The notes under the pieces are model-generated. The model did not search any database and had not been told where the DNA came from. It worked only from the letters and a program-made list of their open reading frames with translations. Shown here piece by piece: positions 41,222 through 50,868 of a stretch of DNA of 64,000 bases. Within the stretch, counting starts at the first letter, position 1; every line of letters starts with the position of its first letter. This stretch comes from Sphingopyxis alaskensis RB2256 (GTDB lineage: Bacteria > Pseudomonadota > Alphaproteobacteria > Sphingomonadales > Sphingomonadaceae): positions 1,426,001 to 1,490,000 of the forward strand of contig NC_008048.1 of assembly GCF_000013985.1 (NCBI RefSeq). Reading direction: 5' to 3'. A program made the translations under genes and the position numbers.

Positions 41222-43960
41222 GTGATTCCCGATCCGCTCTCTTTGCCCGCGATCCATGCGAGCCATGTCGGCATCTGGATCGCCGATGCGAAGGGCCGCG
41301 CGCAGCGGGTCGGGCGCGGCGAAGCGATTGCGGCGGTCGCGGCGACGCCGCACCTGCTGCTGAACGCGACGTTGACCGGCGACCGGCTGGGTTATCCCGA
41401 ACTGTCGGGGCTCGATCTGCTCGAACTCTTCGCCTTTCTCTATCCTGCGCGCTTTACGGTTCCAACGCCCGCAGGATTCGCCGCCGCGCTGCGTCTGACA
41501 GCGCCGGGAAGCGAGGACGAGATTGCGGCTTTCTTGCCGAAGGCGGCGGCCGCGATGCTCGCCAGCCTCGGCGATCCCGACTGGAGCGAGCGCGAAGGCG
41601 CGTGGCACGGCGCGCAGGCGCTGGCGCGTCAGCGCTGGCCGTGGGCGCCGCTGATCCAGCCGCGGCTCGCAAAGCCTGACGGCAACGAACGCTGGCTGTT
41701 TGCGCGCCTTCCCGAATGGGAGGAAACATCGCCGCGCCCCGCGCCGCGGCAGACGACGATCGACGAGGCCGATGTCACCGCGCGGCTCGACCGGCTGACC
41801 GGCGACGGCGCCGAACGCCGCCCCGGCCAGCGCGACTATGCGCGCGCCGCCGCAGCCGTCTTTGCCCCGCGCGAACGCCGGGACGCGCCGCAGATGCTCG
41901 TTGCCGAAGCAGGCACCGGCATCGGCAAGACGCTGGGCTATCTGGCCCCTGCAAAGCAATGGATCGACCAGTCGGCAGGCGCGATCTGCATTTCGACCTA
42001 TACCAAGGCGCTGCAACGCCAATTGGCGCGCGAAACGGAGAAACTCTATCCCGACGCCGCGACGCACCGCGAAAAGGTTGTCGTGCGCAAGGGGCGCGAA
42101 AATTACCTCTGCCTGCTCAATCTGGAGGATGCGTTGCAGGGGGGCTTTTCGGGGCGCGCGGCGATTCTGGCGCAGCTCGTCGCGCGCTGGGCTGCCTTTA
42201 CGCGCGATGGCGACATGATCGGCGGCGACCTGCCCGGCTGGCTCCCGGCGCTGTTCCGGCGCAACGGCACAACGGCGCTCACCGACCGGCGCGGCGAGTG
42301 CATCTATGCGGGCTGCCCCTATTTTCGCAAATGCTTCATCGAACGATCGGCACGCGCCGCGGCGCAGGCCGACATCGTCATCGCCAACCACGCGCTGACG
42401 ATGGTGCAGGCGGCGCGGCCGCGCGAGGGTGCGGGCGCAGCGCCAAGCCGGCTGATCTTCGACGAAGGCCATCACCTGTGGGACGCCGCCGATTCGATGT
42501 TCGCCGCGGCGCTGACGGGACAGGAAGCGGTCGAGATCCGCCGCTGGGTGCTGGGGCCGGAGGGCAAGTCGCGCGGGCGGCGGCGCGGGCTTGCCGCACG
42601 GCTCGCCGATGTCGCAAGCTATGACGAGGCCGGCGACCGCGCGATCCAGGCCGCGATCGCCGCCGCCGCCGAACTGCCCAGCGACGGCTGGCTTGGCCGG
42701 CTCGCAGAGAATGAGCCCTGGGGGGCGGTCGAACGGCTGCTCGTCGCGGCGCGCGCCATGGTCTATGCGCGCGCGGTCGATACGCGCGCCGCCGACAGCG
42801 GCTATGGCCTCGAAACCGAACTCGCCGATCCCGACCCCGAGTTGGTCGCCGCCGCCGCGAGCGCGAGCGACGCGATCGAGGCGTTGCTGCGCCCGCTGAT
42901 GGCGCTCGGCAAACGGCTTGAAGCGCTGATCGAGGATCCGCCCGACTGGCTCGACGGACAGGCGCGCGCGCGGATCGACGGGGCGCGGCACAGCCTTGGC
43001 ACGCGGGTCGACACGCTGGGCGGCTGGCTTTCCCTGCTCGGCCGCGTCGGCGGCCCCGCCGACCCCGATTTCGTCGACTGGCTGGCGGTCGACCGCTACG
43101 ACGGGCGCGAGTTCGACTGCGGGTTGCACCGCCACTGGCTCGACCCCGCGCGCCCGGTCGCCGACATCGTCTACGCGCAAGCGCACGGTGTGCTCGTTAC
43201 CTCGGCCACCTTGCGCGGCGGCGGCCACGGCAGTGGCGGCTGGGCCGAGGCCGATATCCGCACCGGCGCGCGTCATATGGACGGCGGCGTCCGCCATTTC
43301 GCGGTGCCCAGCCCATTCGACTATGCGCGACAGGCCGAGGTGCTGATCGTCACCGACATTGCGCGTGGCGACCTGCCTGCGCTCGCCGGGGCCTACAGCC
43401 GCCTGATCGAAGCGGCGGGTGGCGGTGCGCTGGGGCTGTTCAGCGCGATCCGGCGGCTGCGCATCGTCCATGCGCGCATCGCCGACCGGCTCGCGCGCGC
43501 CGGGCTCCCGCTTTTTGCGCAACATGTCGATCCGCTCGACACCGGGACGCTGATCGACATCTTTCGCGCCGATCCACACGCCTCGCTGCTCGGCACCGAT
43601 GCTCTGCGCGACGGCGTCGACGTGCCCGGCGATTCGCTGCGGCTCGTGGTGATGGAGGGGGTGCCCTGGCCGCGCCCGACCATCCTTCACGCGGCGCGGC
43701 GCGCGGCGCAGGGCGGCGGCGCCTATGACGATATGGTGATCCGCGGCCGCATCGCGCAGGCGTTCGGCCGCCTGATCCGCCGCGCCGACGATTTCGGCCA
43801 GTTCGTGATGCTGTCGCCCAGCGTTCCCTCGCGGCTGCTCAGCGCCTTTCCCGACGGAACGCCGATCCGCCGCCTGCCGCTCGACGAGGCGGTGAGCCAT
43901 GTCGCCGCCGCCAATGTCGAACGAAGAAAAAGCGCGTTTCGCGCCTTTTCACCATCATAA
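41222..43960 (+). CDS. ATP-dependent DNA helicase, DinG/XPD family
   Basis: 912 residues. Walker A AGTGIGKT is at 230-237, Walker B DEGHH at 414-418 and the late helicase motifs appear as LLGTDALRDGVDVPGD and GRIAQAFGRLIRR. Cysteines in NYLCLLNLED and GECIYAGCPYFRKC fit the [4Fe-4S] cluster that defines this superfamily-2 group. The N-terminal 200 residues are a family-specific extension. It unwinds DNA during repair. The GTG start at 41222 is the first usable codon after the stop of the preceding gene. Confidence 0.9.
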   Translation: MIPDPLSLPAIHASHVGIWIADAKGRAQRVGRGEAIAAVAATPHLLLNATLTGDRLGYPELSGLDLLELFAFLYPARFTVPTPAGFAAALRLTAPGSEDEIAAFLPKAAAAMLASLGDPDWSEREGAWHGAQALARQRWPWAPLIQPRLAKPDGNERWLFARLPEWEETSPRPAPRQTTIDEADVTARLDRLTGDGAERRPGQRDYARAAAAVFAPRERRDAPQMLVAEAGTGIGKTLGYLAPAKQWIDQSAGAICISTYTKALQRQLARETEKLYPDAATHREKVVVRKGRENYLCLLNLEDALQGGFSGRAAILAQLVARWAAFTRDGDMIGGDLPGWLPALFRRNGTTALTDRRGECIYAGCPYFRKCFIERSARAAAQADIVIANHALTMVQAARPREGAGAAPSRLIFDEGHHLWDAADSMFAAALTGQEAVEIRRWVLGPEGKSRGRRRGLAARLADVASYDEAGDRAIQAAIAAAAELPSDGWLGRLAENEPWGAVERLLVAARAMVYARAVDTRAADSGYGLETELADPDPELVAAAASASDAIEALLRPLMALGKRLEALIEDPPDWLDGQARARIDGARHSLGTRVDTLGGWLSLLGRVGGPADPDFVDWLAVDRYDGREFDCGLHRHWLDPARPVADIVYAQAHGVLVTSATLRGGGHGSGGWAEADIRTGARHMDGGVRHFAVPSPFDYARQAEVLIVTDIARGDLPALAGAYSRLIEAAGGGALGLFSAIRRLRIVHARIADRLARAGLPLFAQHVDPLDTGTLIDIFRADPHASLLGTDALRDGVDVPGDSLRLVVMEGVPWPRPTILHAARRAAQGGGAYDDMVIRGRIAQAFGRLIRRADDFGQFVMLSPSVPSRLLSAFPDGTPIRRLPLDEAVSHVAAANVERRKSAFRAFSPS

Positions 43961-44016
43961 GTTTGCGGCACAAGGCGCGCGAACGAGGGGATAGCGCGGC
44001 GGCGCGGGGAGATGAT

Positions 44017-44568
44017 TTGAAGACTTTGACCATCCTGCGGCACGCCAAATCGGGTTGGGACGTTCAGGTCGAACGCGATTTCGACCGCCCGATCAACAAG
44101 CGCGGCGCGCGCGGCGCCGAAATCATCGGCCAGTGGCTGAAGCGGCAGAAGCTGCCCGTCGACCGCATTGTCGCCTCGCCCGCGGTGCGCGTCACCGAAA
44201 CACTCGACATCTTCCAGCCCGCCGCGGGGCTCGACGCCATCGAACCGCATTGGGACCGCCGCATCTACCTTGCTTCGGCGGCGACCTTGATCGACGTCAT
44301 CCGCGACACCGGGCACGACGCCGATAATCTTCTGATTTCTGGCCATAATCCGGGCCTCGAAGACCTGATCCTGATGCTCGTTCCTGAATCGGACGGCGAC
44401 GCGCTGCGCGCGAAGGTCGAGGAAAAACTACCTACGTCGGCGCTCGCCCGGCTCGAACTCGACATTGGCGACTGGCACGACCTCGATACCGGCATGGCGC
44501 GCTTCACAGATTTCATCCGTCCGCGCGATCTCGACCCGGCGCTCGCGCCGGCAATGGACGAGGATTGA
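44017..44568 (+). CDS. SixA-type histidine phosphatase
   Basis: 183 residues of the branch-2 histidine phosphatase family: RHAKSGWD with the phospho-acceptor His near residue 8, SPAVRVTET and the second His in ISGHNPGLEDL. SixA removes phosphate from phosphohistidine domains; small homologues may have other targets. TTG 44017 is supported by GGGGAGA just upstream and the start MKTLTILRHAKS. Confidence 0.88.
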   Translation: MKTLTILRHAKSGWDVQVERDFDRPINKRGARGAEIIGQWLKRQKLPVDRIVASPAVRVTETLDIFQPAAGLDAIEPHWDRRIYLASAATLIDVIRDTGHDADNLLISGHNPGLEDLILMLVPESDGDALRAKVEEKLPTSALARLELDIGDWHDLDTGMARFTDFIRPRDLDPALAPAMDED

Positions 44569-44612
44569 CAGCTTTCGGGGCGGAGGGCGCCGGTCTGATG
44601 CCCACCTTCCGC

Positions 44613-44644
44613 ATCGTCAAAACGCCATATCGTCAAAACGCCAT
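44613..44644 (+). repeat. Tandem duplication of a 16-bp unit
   Basis: ATCGTCAAAACGCCAT occurs twice, back to back and without mismatch (44613-44628, 44629-44644), in the gap between the SixA and MerR genes. Just two copies; probably replication slippage. Confidence 0.9.
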
Positions 44645-44666
44645 CATTCCCGCCTTCGCGGGAATG
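44645..44666. repeat. Short palindrome between convergent genes
   Basis: CATTCCCGC and GCGGGAATG form a 9-bp stem with loop CTTC, a compact form of the CCCGGC-AAGG palindrome family. It sits where the SixA and MerR genes converge and may serve as a terminator. Confidence 0.6.
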
Positions 44667-44687
44667 AGGAAGGGGAAAATGGCCGCT

Positions 44688-45080
44688 CTAATCGAGCGCC
44701 GCCGCCAGTCGCTCACGCAGCGCCACAAGCGCCTCGACCGGAACACCCGCGCCTTTACGCGCCGGATCATTACCGATAGTCGGCGTGGCGATCGCTACGC
44801 TCGTCGGCGCCGCTCCGTCTTTCGCGAGCGCCTTGCGCGCGCCTTCGACGGTGAAGCCCTGCACATGCAGCAAATGGTGGATGCGTTCGGCAAGCGCAAC
44901 ATCTTCGGCGCGGTAATAGCGGCGGCGACCCGACCTTTGTAGCGGCCTGAGCTGCGGAAAGCGCGTTTCCCAATAGCGCAGCACATGTGTCGGCACGCCG
45001 ATGCGTTCGGCCAGTTCGCCGATGGCGAGCATGGCACCGCGCGCCTTGCCGTCATCGGTCGAGCCGTCAAATGCCGCCAT
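44688..45080 (-). CDS. MerR-family regulator
   Basis: 130 residues. A MerR winged helix occupies the first 80 or so: AIGELAERIGVPTHVLRYWETRF, then GRRRYYRAEDVALAERIHHLL. The C-terminal part is short and lacks metal-binding Cys. It is the last gene of the rpmF-plsX-fabH-ihfA run; MerR genes of this kind follow ihfA in many proteobacteria, and their targets are poorly known. Confidence 0.9.
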   Translation of the reverse strand: MAAFDGSTDDGKARGAMLAIGELAERIGVPTHVLRYWETRFPQLRPLQRSGRRRYYRAEDVALAERIHHLLHVQGFTVEGARKALAKDGAAPTSVAIATPTIGNDPARKGAGVPVEALVALRERLAAALD

Positions 45081-45094
45081 GGGCCGATACCGGC

Positions 45095-45388
45095 CTATTT
45101 GCCCGCGACGCGGGCGCGCATCGACTGGCTGGCGCGAAAGGTCATCACCCGCCGCGGCAGGATCGGCACTTCCACGCCCGTTTTGGGATTGCGGCCGATT
45201 CGCTGCGCCTTGTCGCGCAGGACAAAGGTGCCAAAACCCGAAATCTTCACATTCTGACCAGCGGCAAGCGCATCGGACATATGATCGAGAATCGATTCGA
45301 CGATGGCGGCCGATTCATTGCGCGACAGCCCGATCTGCTGATTGATCCGGCTCGCAATATCTGCGCGCGTAAGCGTTCCTGCGGACAT
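45095..45388 (-). CDS. ihfA: Integration host factor subunit alpha
   Basis: 97 residues of the HU/IHF fold. [20 protein letters not shown] begins the dimerisation helices, the DNA-bending arm contains [20 protein letters not shown], and [10 protein letters not shown] is the family signature. It bends DNA with IHF-beta. The ihfA-merR pairing and upstream fabH support the call. Confidence 0.94.
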
Positions 45389-45563
45389 GTTGATCCCTTC
45401 CCCCTCCTGAAGCGATTGATGCGATCAATCCCCGGACAGCCCCCACCATCGCGAGTCTCGCAACCTATATGTAACAAATCCGAATAAATCCGCCAAACTG
45501 AAACGGATGGACGGAGGAGTTGACGCGACGAGTGCCATCGCGTCGGCCCACGCCGACTGGCCC

Positions 45564-46529
45564 CTACACGCGCAGGACGGCAGCGCCCCAGGTGAAGCCG
45601 CCGCCCATTGCTTCGAGCACCACGAGATCGCCGCGCTTGATGCGCCCGTCGCGCACGGCAAGGTCGAGCGCCAGCGGCACCGATGCGGCCGACGTGTTGG
45701 CGTGCTGGTCCACCGTCAGGACAACGCGGTCGGCAGGCAGGCCCAGCTTTTTCGCGGTCGCGTCGATGATGCGCTTGTTCGCCTGATGCGGCACGACCCA
45801 GTCGATGTCGTCGGCCGAGAGGCCGACGTCGCGCATCACTTCGCCCAGCACGGCGGCCAGGTTGGTGACGGCATGACGGAAAACCTCGCGCCCCTGCATC
45901 CGCACATGGCCGACCGTGCCCGTCGTCGAGGGGCCGCCATCGACATAGAGCATATCGCAATACCGGCCCTCGGCATGGAGCCGCGTTGCCAGAACGCCGC
46001 GATCGTCGGCGACGTCTTCGGCCGACAGCACCACCGCGCCCGCGCCATCGCCGAACAACACGCAGGTCGTGCGGTCGTTCCAGTCCAGGATGCGGCTGAA
46101 CGTCTCGCTGCCGATCACCAGCGCGTGCCTCGCCGCGCCGGTGCGCAGCATCGCGTCGGCGACCGAAACGGCATAAAGGAAGCCCGAACAGACCGCCGCA
46201 ACGTCAAAGGCGATGCAGTCGGGCGCGCCGAGCAGCGCCTGCACCTTGGTCGCGCTCGCCGGGAAAGTGTTGTCGGGGGTCGCCGTCGCGACGATGATCA
46301 GGCCGATGTCGGCGGGCTGGAGCCCCGCCGCCTCGAGCGCCCGCCGCGCGGCATCGGCGCCGAGCGTCGCGGTCGTTTCGTCGGGTTCGGCGATGTGGCG
46401 AAAACGGATGCCGGTGCGCTCGACGATCCATTCGTCGCTGGTGTCGACGCGCTCCGCAAGCTCAGCGTTGGAAACGCGCGTGCGCGGCAGCGCCGAGCCC
46501 GTGCCTTTCAGGATCGCGCGGCGCGTCAT
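45564..46529 (-). CDS. fabH: Beta-ketoacyl-ACP synthase III
   Basis: 321 residues with the thiolase fold and the Cys-His-Asn triad: Cys114 in [11 protein letters not shown], His in PHQANKRI and Asn in [11 protein letters not shown]. It condenses acetyl-CoA with malonyl-ACP to start fatty acid synthesis. ATG 46529 overlaps the plsX stop as ATGA. Confidence 0.97.
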   Translation of the reverse strand: MTRRAILKGTGSALPRTRVSNAELAERVDTSDEWIVERTGIRFRHIAEPDETTATLGADAARRALEAAGLQPADIGLIIVATATPDNTFPASATKVQALLGAPDCIAFDVAAVCSGFLYAVSVADAMLRTGAARHALVIGSETFSRILDWNDRTTCVLFGDGAGAVVLSAEDVADDRGVLATRLHAEGRYCDMLYVDGGPSTTGTVGHVRMQGREVFRHAVTNLAAVLGEVMRDVGLSADDIDWVVPHQANKRIIDATAKKLGLPADRVVLTVDQHANTSAASVPLALDLAVRDGRIKRGDLVVLEAMGGGFTWGAAVLRV

Positions 46530-47560
46530 GCGGCGTCGCCGCGGCGGAAATTCGCAAGATCCTCGGTCACCTGACGCGTAATATCCTTTTCGATCAGCTC
46601 GGCGCACAGGTGGACGCAGTTCGCGACTCCCTTGGCATCGGCGCTGCCATGGCTTTTGAGCACCACGCCGTTGAGCCCGAGGAACACCGCGCCATTGTGA
46701 TTATTGGGGTCGAGGTGATGGCGCAGCAGCTCGGTCGCGGGGCGCGAGATGAGGAAACCGATCTTGGAGCGCGTCGAGCTTGTGAAAGCGCGGCGGAGCA
46801 GATCGGTCACGAAGCGGGCGGTGCCCTCGATCGTCTTGAGCGCGATATTGCCCGAAAAGCCGTCGTGAACGATTACATCGACATCGCCGCGCGACAATTT
46901 ATCGCCCTCGATAAAGCCGGCGAACTGCATCGGCAGCCCTTCGGCGCCGCGTAGCAGCGCCGCGGCATCGCGAATTTCGTCGGTGCCCTTGAGCTCCTCG
47001 GTGCCGATGTTGAGCAGCGCGACCCGCGGACGTTCGAGCCCCATTGCCGTGCGCGCATAGGCGGCGCCCATGACGGCGAACTGGGTCAGATTGGTCGCGT
47101 CGCACTCGGTATTGGCGCCAAGGTCGAGCATCACGACGTCATTGTCGCCGAGCGTCGGGAGCAGCGCCGCGAGCGCCGGCCGGTCGATCCCCGGCATCGT
47201 GCGCAGCGCGAGCTTCGCCATCGCCATCAGTGCGCCGGTGTTGCCCGCCGACACGGCGCCGCCGGCATCGCCGCGCTTCACCGCGTCGATCGCGAGCCCC
47301 ATCGAGGTGCTTTTGGCCTTGCGCAGCGCCTGGCTCGGCTTGTCCTCGCCCGACACCACGCCGTCGGTGTGGATGATGTCCGACGCCGCGCGCAGGTTCG
47401 GGTGATTGTCGAGCGCCGCCTTGATCCGCTCCTCGTCGCCGACGAGGATGAAACGCAGACCGTCGTGCTTGTGGCGCGCCATCGCGGCGCCGGCGAGCAT
47501 CACGCGCACGCCGACGTCACCGCCCATCGCATCGATTGCGATTCGCGGTGTCAGTGCCAT
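46526..47560 (-). CDS. plsX: Phosphate acyltransferase PlsX
   Basis: 344 residues: [18 protein letters not shown] start, [26 protein letters not shown] and [16 protein letters not shown] are all PlsX blocks. It makes acyl-phosphate from acyl-ACP for phospholipid synthesis. It lies 22 bp after rpmF and is coupled to fabH, the conserved order in bacteria. Confidence 0.97.
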   Translation of the reverse strand: MALTPRIAIDAMGGDVGVRVMLAGAAMARHKHDGLRFILVGDEERIKAALDNHPNLRAASDIIHTDGVVSGEDKPSQALRKAKSTSMGLAIDAVKRGDAGGAVSAGNTGALMAMAKLALRTMPGIDRPALAALLPTLGDNDVVMLDLGANTECDATNLTQFAVMGAAYARTAMGLERPRVALLNIGTEELKGTDEIRDAAALLRGAEGLPMQFAGFIEGDKLSRGDVDVIVHDGFSGNIALKTIEGTARFVTDLLRRAFTSSTRSKIGFLISRPATELLRHHLDPNNHNGAVFLGLNGVVLKSHGSADAKGVANCVHLCAELIEKDITRQVTEDLANFRRGDAA

Positions 47561-47582
47561 CTAATGCCCTCCGGCCGAATGA

Positions 47583-47762
47583 TTACGCGCCGACCGACAC
47601 CACTTCGCGGCCGTTGTAGTGGCCGCAGGCGTTGCAAAGATTATGCGGGCGCTTCAGCTCGCCGCAATTCGGGCATTCCTGAAAGGCTTCGACCTTCAGA
47701 CTGTCGTGGCTGCGACGCATTCCGCGCTTCGAGGGCGAGGTTTTTCGCTTGGGAACGGCCAT
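47583..47762 (-). CDS. rpmF: 50S ribosomal protein L32
   Basis: 59 residues: [20 protein letters not shown] start and a zinc-ribbon with CPNCG...CNACG. It is the usual gene upstream of plsX. It heads the operon; the promoter must lie upstream in the gap to 48079. Confidence 0.97.
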   Translation of the reverse strand: MAVPKRKTSPSKRGMRRSHDSLKVEAFQECPNCGELKRPHNLCNACGHYNGREVVSVGA

Positions 47763-48079
47763 GATTTTTCCTGCATTCTCAAATAGTGTGTCACGAATCG
47801 GCTGCCCGGATTTGTCGCGCCCGTCGCAGGGAACGACTGGCCCGCCCGCCGTGCCGAAGCCCGATCCCGCCAAGATGGACCGGGACAAATCTTCTGCCGG
47901 AAGGTGCCTCAACGCCAGAAGGTGTCGGGTGCCGGATCGGGCGCGGCTATAGCGTTTTCGCCCGCAAAGGCAAGCCCATTGCGTCGCGCGCCGTCCGGGC
48001 TTGCCGCTCCCGCAGGAGAGTGCCACACCCCGCCCATGCCGACCGGCTAAGGCGTCGGCCAACAATGGGGGAAGCCAGA
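47763..48079. other. 317-bp intergenic region with no gene seen
   Basis: Between the divergent rpmF and MAPEG genes. It must hold both promoters. I saw no open frame with a ribosome site, no strong palindrome and no recognisable RNA gene. Confidence 0.6.
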
Positions 48080-48517
48080 ATGATAATCCTGCCGATCAGC
48101 CTGACGATTGCCGCGGGGGCGGCGCTGCTCAACCTGTGGCTCTCGATCCGCGTCGGCCGCGTGCGGACCAGGGAGAAGGTCTTTATCGGCGACGGCGGCA
48201 ATGAGCCGCTGACGCGGCGGATGCGCGCACAGGCCAATTTTGTCGAAAACACGGCCTTTGTGCTGATCCTCCTCGCGCTCGTCGAACTCGGATTGGGATC
48301 GTCGATGTGGCTGTGGGGCGTCGGTGCTCTCTACCTCGTCGGGCGCGTCCTTCATGCGATCGGCATGGACGGGATGATGTGGGGCCGCATGGTCGGCACG
48401 ATTATCACCATGCTGACCCAGCTCGGCCTCGCCATCGGCGCGCTCGCGATCGTCTATCTGACGCCGACAAACATCACAACGACCGAAATCGAGGAAGTGG
48501 CGGTCGCGCCGCGCTGA
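48080..48517 (+). CDS. MAPEG-family membrane protein
   Basis: 145 residues with four hydrophobic helices. The family signature appears as [23 protein letters not shown] in the loop after helix 1 and GRVLHAIGM later. Bacterial MAPEG proteins are glutathione-transferase-like or of unknown function. ATG 48080 is preceded by GGGGGAAG; an ATG at 48065 is also open. Confidence 0.88.
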   Translation: MIILPISLTIAAGAALLNLWLSIRVGRVRTREKVFIGDGGNEPLTRRMRAQANFVENTAFVLILLALVELGLGSSMWLWGVGALYLVGRVLHAIGMDGMMWGRMVGTIITMLTQLGLAIGALAIVYLTPTNITTTEIEEVAVAPR

Positions 48518-48536
48518 TCCGGCCAGGGTCAGGACC

Positions 48537-49202
48537 CTAGCCGCCCAGCGCCATATCGCTCACAAACGGGTTCGTCCGCCGTTCGTGGGCGAAATTGCTG
48601 TGCGCGCCATGCCCCGGCAGGAAGGTCGTGTCGCCGCCGAGTGGCCAGAGCTTTTGCGTGATCGAATCGAGCAGTTGCTGGTGGTTGCCGCGCGGGAAGT
48701 CGGTGCGCCCAATCGATCCCTGAAAGATGACATCGCCGACGATCGCGAGTTTCGACGGCGCATGGTGAAACACGACGTGGCCCGGCGTGTGGCCGGGGCA
48801 GTGGATGACGTCGATCACCAGATTGCCGACGGTCACCGTGTCGCCGTCGACCAGCCAGCGGTCGGGCTCGAACGGCTCGCCGACCATGCCGAAACGCGCG
48901 CCATCCTCGGCAAAGCGTTCGATCCAGAATCGGTCGTCCTCGTGCGGCCCCTCGATCGGCACGCCCAGTTCCCTCGCGAGCATTCCCGCCTGCCCGCAAT
49001 GGTCCATATGGCCATGGGTGACGAGGATCTTCTCGACCTCGACCCCCGTCTGCCGCACCGCCTCTTTCAGCTTGGGCAGGTCGCCGCCAGGATCGACAAA
49101 GGCCGCCTTGTTCGTTTCGGTGCACCACAGGAGCGTGCAATTCTGCTGAAAGGCGGTAACGGGCACGATCGCCGCGCGCATCGGGGGAGTGGGAGCGTTC
49201 AT
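48537..49202 (-). CDS. Glyoxalase II-like MBL-fold hydrolase
   Basis: 221 residues with the metallo-beta-lactamase metal motif THGHMDHCG, followed by HCPGHTPGHVVF and FLPGHGAHSNFAHE for the remaining ligands. It resembles E. coli YcbL, a single-domain thioester hydrolase of the glyoxalase II type. The single 666-bp frame contains all motifs. The start at 49202 gives MNAPTPPMRAAIVPVTAFQQ. Confidence 0.9.
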   Translation of the reverse strand: MNAPTPPMRAAIVPVTAFQQNCTLLWCTETNKAAFVDPGGDLPKLKEAVRQTGVEVEKILVTHGHMDHCGQAGMLARELGVPIEGPHEDDRFWIERFAEDGARFGMVGEPFEPDRWLVDGDTVTVGNLVIDVIHCPGHTPGHVVFHHAPSKLAIVGDVIFQGSIGRTDFPRGNHQQLLDSITQKLWPLGGDTTFLPGHGAHSNFAHERRTNPFVSDMALGG

Positions 49203-49303
49203 GGCGGTGATGTGGGGAAAAGCGGCGCAAATGGCAAGCCGCCCCCCTACCCCCCGGCGCGCCCGTTTGACCTGGCAACGGGGCGCACTTATGACCTCAC
49301 GCC

Positions 49304-49609
49304 ATGACCGAGGCTTTTCTTCACGGCACGGTGCATGTCGCGCGCGACGATATGCAGGCCGCACTGACCGCCGATCCCGCCGCGCTGGCGCTGTGGCAGG
49401 CGCTGACTCCGCTGGGGCGCAACGAGTTCATCTGTTGGGTCGAAGACGCCAGGCAAGACAAGACGCGCGCGCGCCGAATCGTGCGAACCCTGGAGGAATT
49501 GCACGAGGGCAAGAAGCGCCCTTGCTGCTGGGCGGGGTGCATCCATCGCACCGACAAGGCGCCAAGCCGCTGGCAGCAGGCGGTGCTGATCGACAAGAAG
49601 GCAAAATAG
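49304..49609 (+). CDS. YdeI/OmpD-associated-like small protein
   Basis: 101 residues with the LTPLGRNEFICWVEDARQDKTRARRI pattern of the YdeI/OmdA-like family, whose members are linked to stress and peptide tolerance; mechanism unknown. The KRPCCWAGCIHR segment is Cys-rich and could bind metal. Isolated gene. Confidence 0.7.
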   Translation: MTEAFLHGTVHVARDDMQAALTADPAALALWQALTPLGRNEFICWVEDARQDKTRARRIVRTLEELHEGKKRPCCWAGCIHRTDKAPSRWQQAVLIDKKAK

Positions 49610-49621
49610 GGAGCCAGCGCC

Positions 49622-50176
49622 TCAGCGCAGCGTCATCGTATCGCCTTCGACATTCACCGCATCGAGTTTCGACAGGAAACTTTGCCCAAGCAGCGACACA
49701 CCCATGTCGGCGTCGATCACCGCCGCCCGGACGCCGCGCACCTCGATCCCCTGCACCTCGACGCTGTCCAGCATTACCGTCCGCATCGGCACGTCGCCGC
49801 CCGCCGTGCGCGCGATGCCTCCGACCGGCAGGCGATCGACGTCGATCCCGATTGCCTCGGCATCGCGCCGCGTCAGCGCGACGATCGACGCGCCACTGTC
49901 GACCATCATGCGGACATTGGCGCCGTCGACTTCGGTGTCGGCATAGAAATGCGAATCGCCCGACCGCGCGAGACGCACCTCACCAGCCGACGAAACCTGC
50001 TCAGCGGACGAGGACCGGTCGCCGCGCTTGCCGCGCTGGGTCGTCCAGTTGTCGTTTGCTGAGGAGGCCGTCGCCGGGTTTTCGGCATCATCGCCCGCCG
50101 ACCGGCTGGCGACACTCGCCACGCCGACCGACACCGCGGTGATGACCACCGCTAACCCAAGAAACCGCCCGATCAT
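49622..50176 (-). CDS. Retropepsin-like aspartic protease (clan AA)
   Basis: 184 residues: a membrane or signal segment (IGRFLGLAVVITAVSVGVASVA), a Ser-rich linker and a retropepsin fold with MMVDSGASIVALT as the catalytic Asp loop and VSLLGQSFLSKLD as the flap-end segment. A single copy means it must dimerise to be active. It resembles the TIGR02281-type periplasmic proteases; the substrate is unknown. Confidence 0.87.
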   Translation of the reverse strand: MIGRFLGLAVVITAVSVGVASVASRSAGDDAENPATASSANDNWTTQRGKRGDRSSSAEQVSSAGEVRLARSGDSHFYADTEVDGANVRMMVDSGASIVALTRRDAEAIGIDVDRLPVGGIARTAGGDVPMRTVMLDSVEVQGIEVRGVRAAVIDADMGVSLLGQSFLSKLDAVNVEGDTMTLR

Positions 50177-50217
50177 GGCGCACCTTGTTGCATATCTGGG
50201 TTGGAGATTGGTTAAGC

Positions 50218-50868
50218 CTAGTCGCGCTGCGCTGTCGTTTCGGCGGGCGCGTCACGACCCTGCTCGACGAAGGCGCGCCACTTCGGGACTTCGCCACGAA
50301 TACTGTAGGCGATGCGCACGCAGGCATGGGGGCGTCCGGGCCGGTTGTCGGCCTCCTCCGCAGTGACCGGCCACGCCCCTTCGCCGCGCGCCGACCAGCA
50401 CACCAGCGCCTCGGCCTCCTGCCCCGCCTCGATCGCCGCGCGCTCGGCAGCGCTGAGCGAGGCAGGTGCGCTCCAGCCGAAAATTGCGCGGTGCGGGGTC
50501 GCCAGGCTCCACAAGGCTTCGCCGAACACGCTGTCATGGTCGGCGAGCATCGCCCGTACGCGCGCGCGGTCGGCGGGCGCGAGCCACTGGCCGCCCAGCA
50601 GCGGCGCCCAGCGCGCCTCGTCGCGTGAGCGTAGCGCCGCCGCCAGTTCATCCGCTGCGGCGGCAAAGCGCGGCGTCCATGCCGAATCGATGGCAAGCGG
50701 CGCGAGCCGTGCGGGCGTGTGCGGCGCCTCGGTTTCGGCGTCGGTCGGCAACAGCGATTCGGGCGCCGCCGCCAGCGGCGCGGAGAACGCGAAAGCGGCG
50801 GCGAGCGCCGACAAGATCAGCAGGACGCGCATCGACACGATGATAGCAGCCGTGGCTGCACCTGTCAT
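50218..50868 (-). CDS. Exported protein of unknown function
   Basis: 216 residues with a hydrophobic signal (MRVLLILSALAAAFAFSAPLAAA). No domain is recognised. The body is helical and Ala-rich, with two Cys (LVCWSARGE and HACVRIAYS) that could form a disulfide. ATG 50868 overlaps the ygfZ stop as ATGA; a start at 50832 would give a cleaner signal peptide. Confidence 0.7.
   Translation of the reverse strand: MTGAATAAIIVSMRVLLILSALAAAFAFSAPLAAAPESLLPTDAETEAPHTPARLAPLAIDSAWTPRFAAAADELAAALRSRDEARWAPLLGGQWLAPADRARVRAMLADHDSVFGEALWSLATPHRAIFGWSAPASLSAAERAAIEAGQEAEALVCWSARGEGAWPVTAEEADNRPGRPHACVRIAYSIRGEVPKWRAFVEQGRDAPAETTAQRD

Noticed and set aside
40808..43900. 1030-codon open frame on the minus strand
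   Set aside because: It is antisense to the amidohydrolase end and the whole DinG-like helicase, has no ribosome site and reads as Arg/Ala-rich shadow; long antisense frames are expected at this GC content.
44613..44666. Repeat plus palindrome as a possible CRISPR remnant
   Set aside because: Two back-to-back units without spacers and no cas genes.
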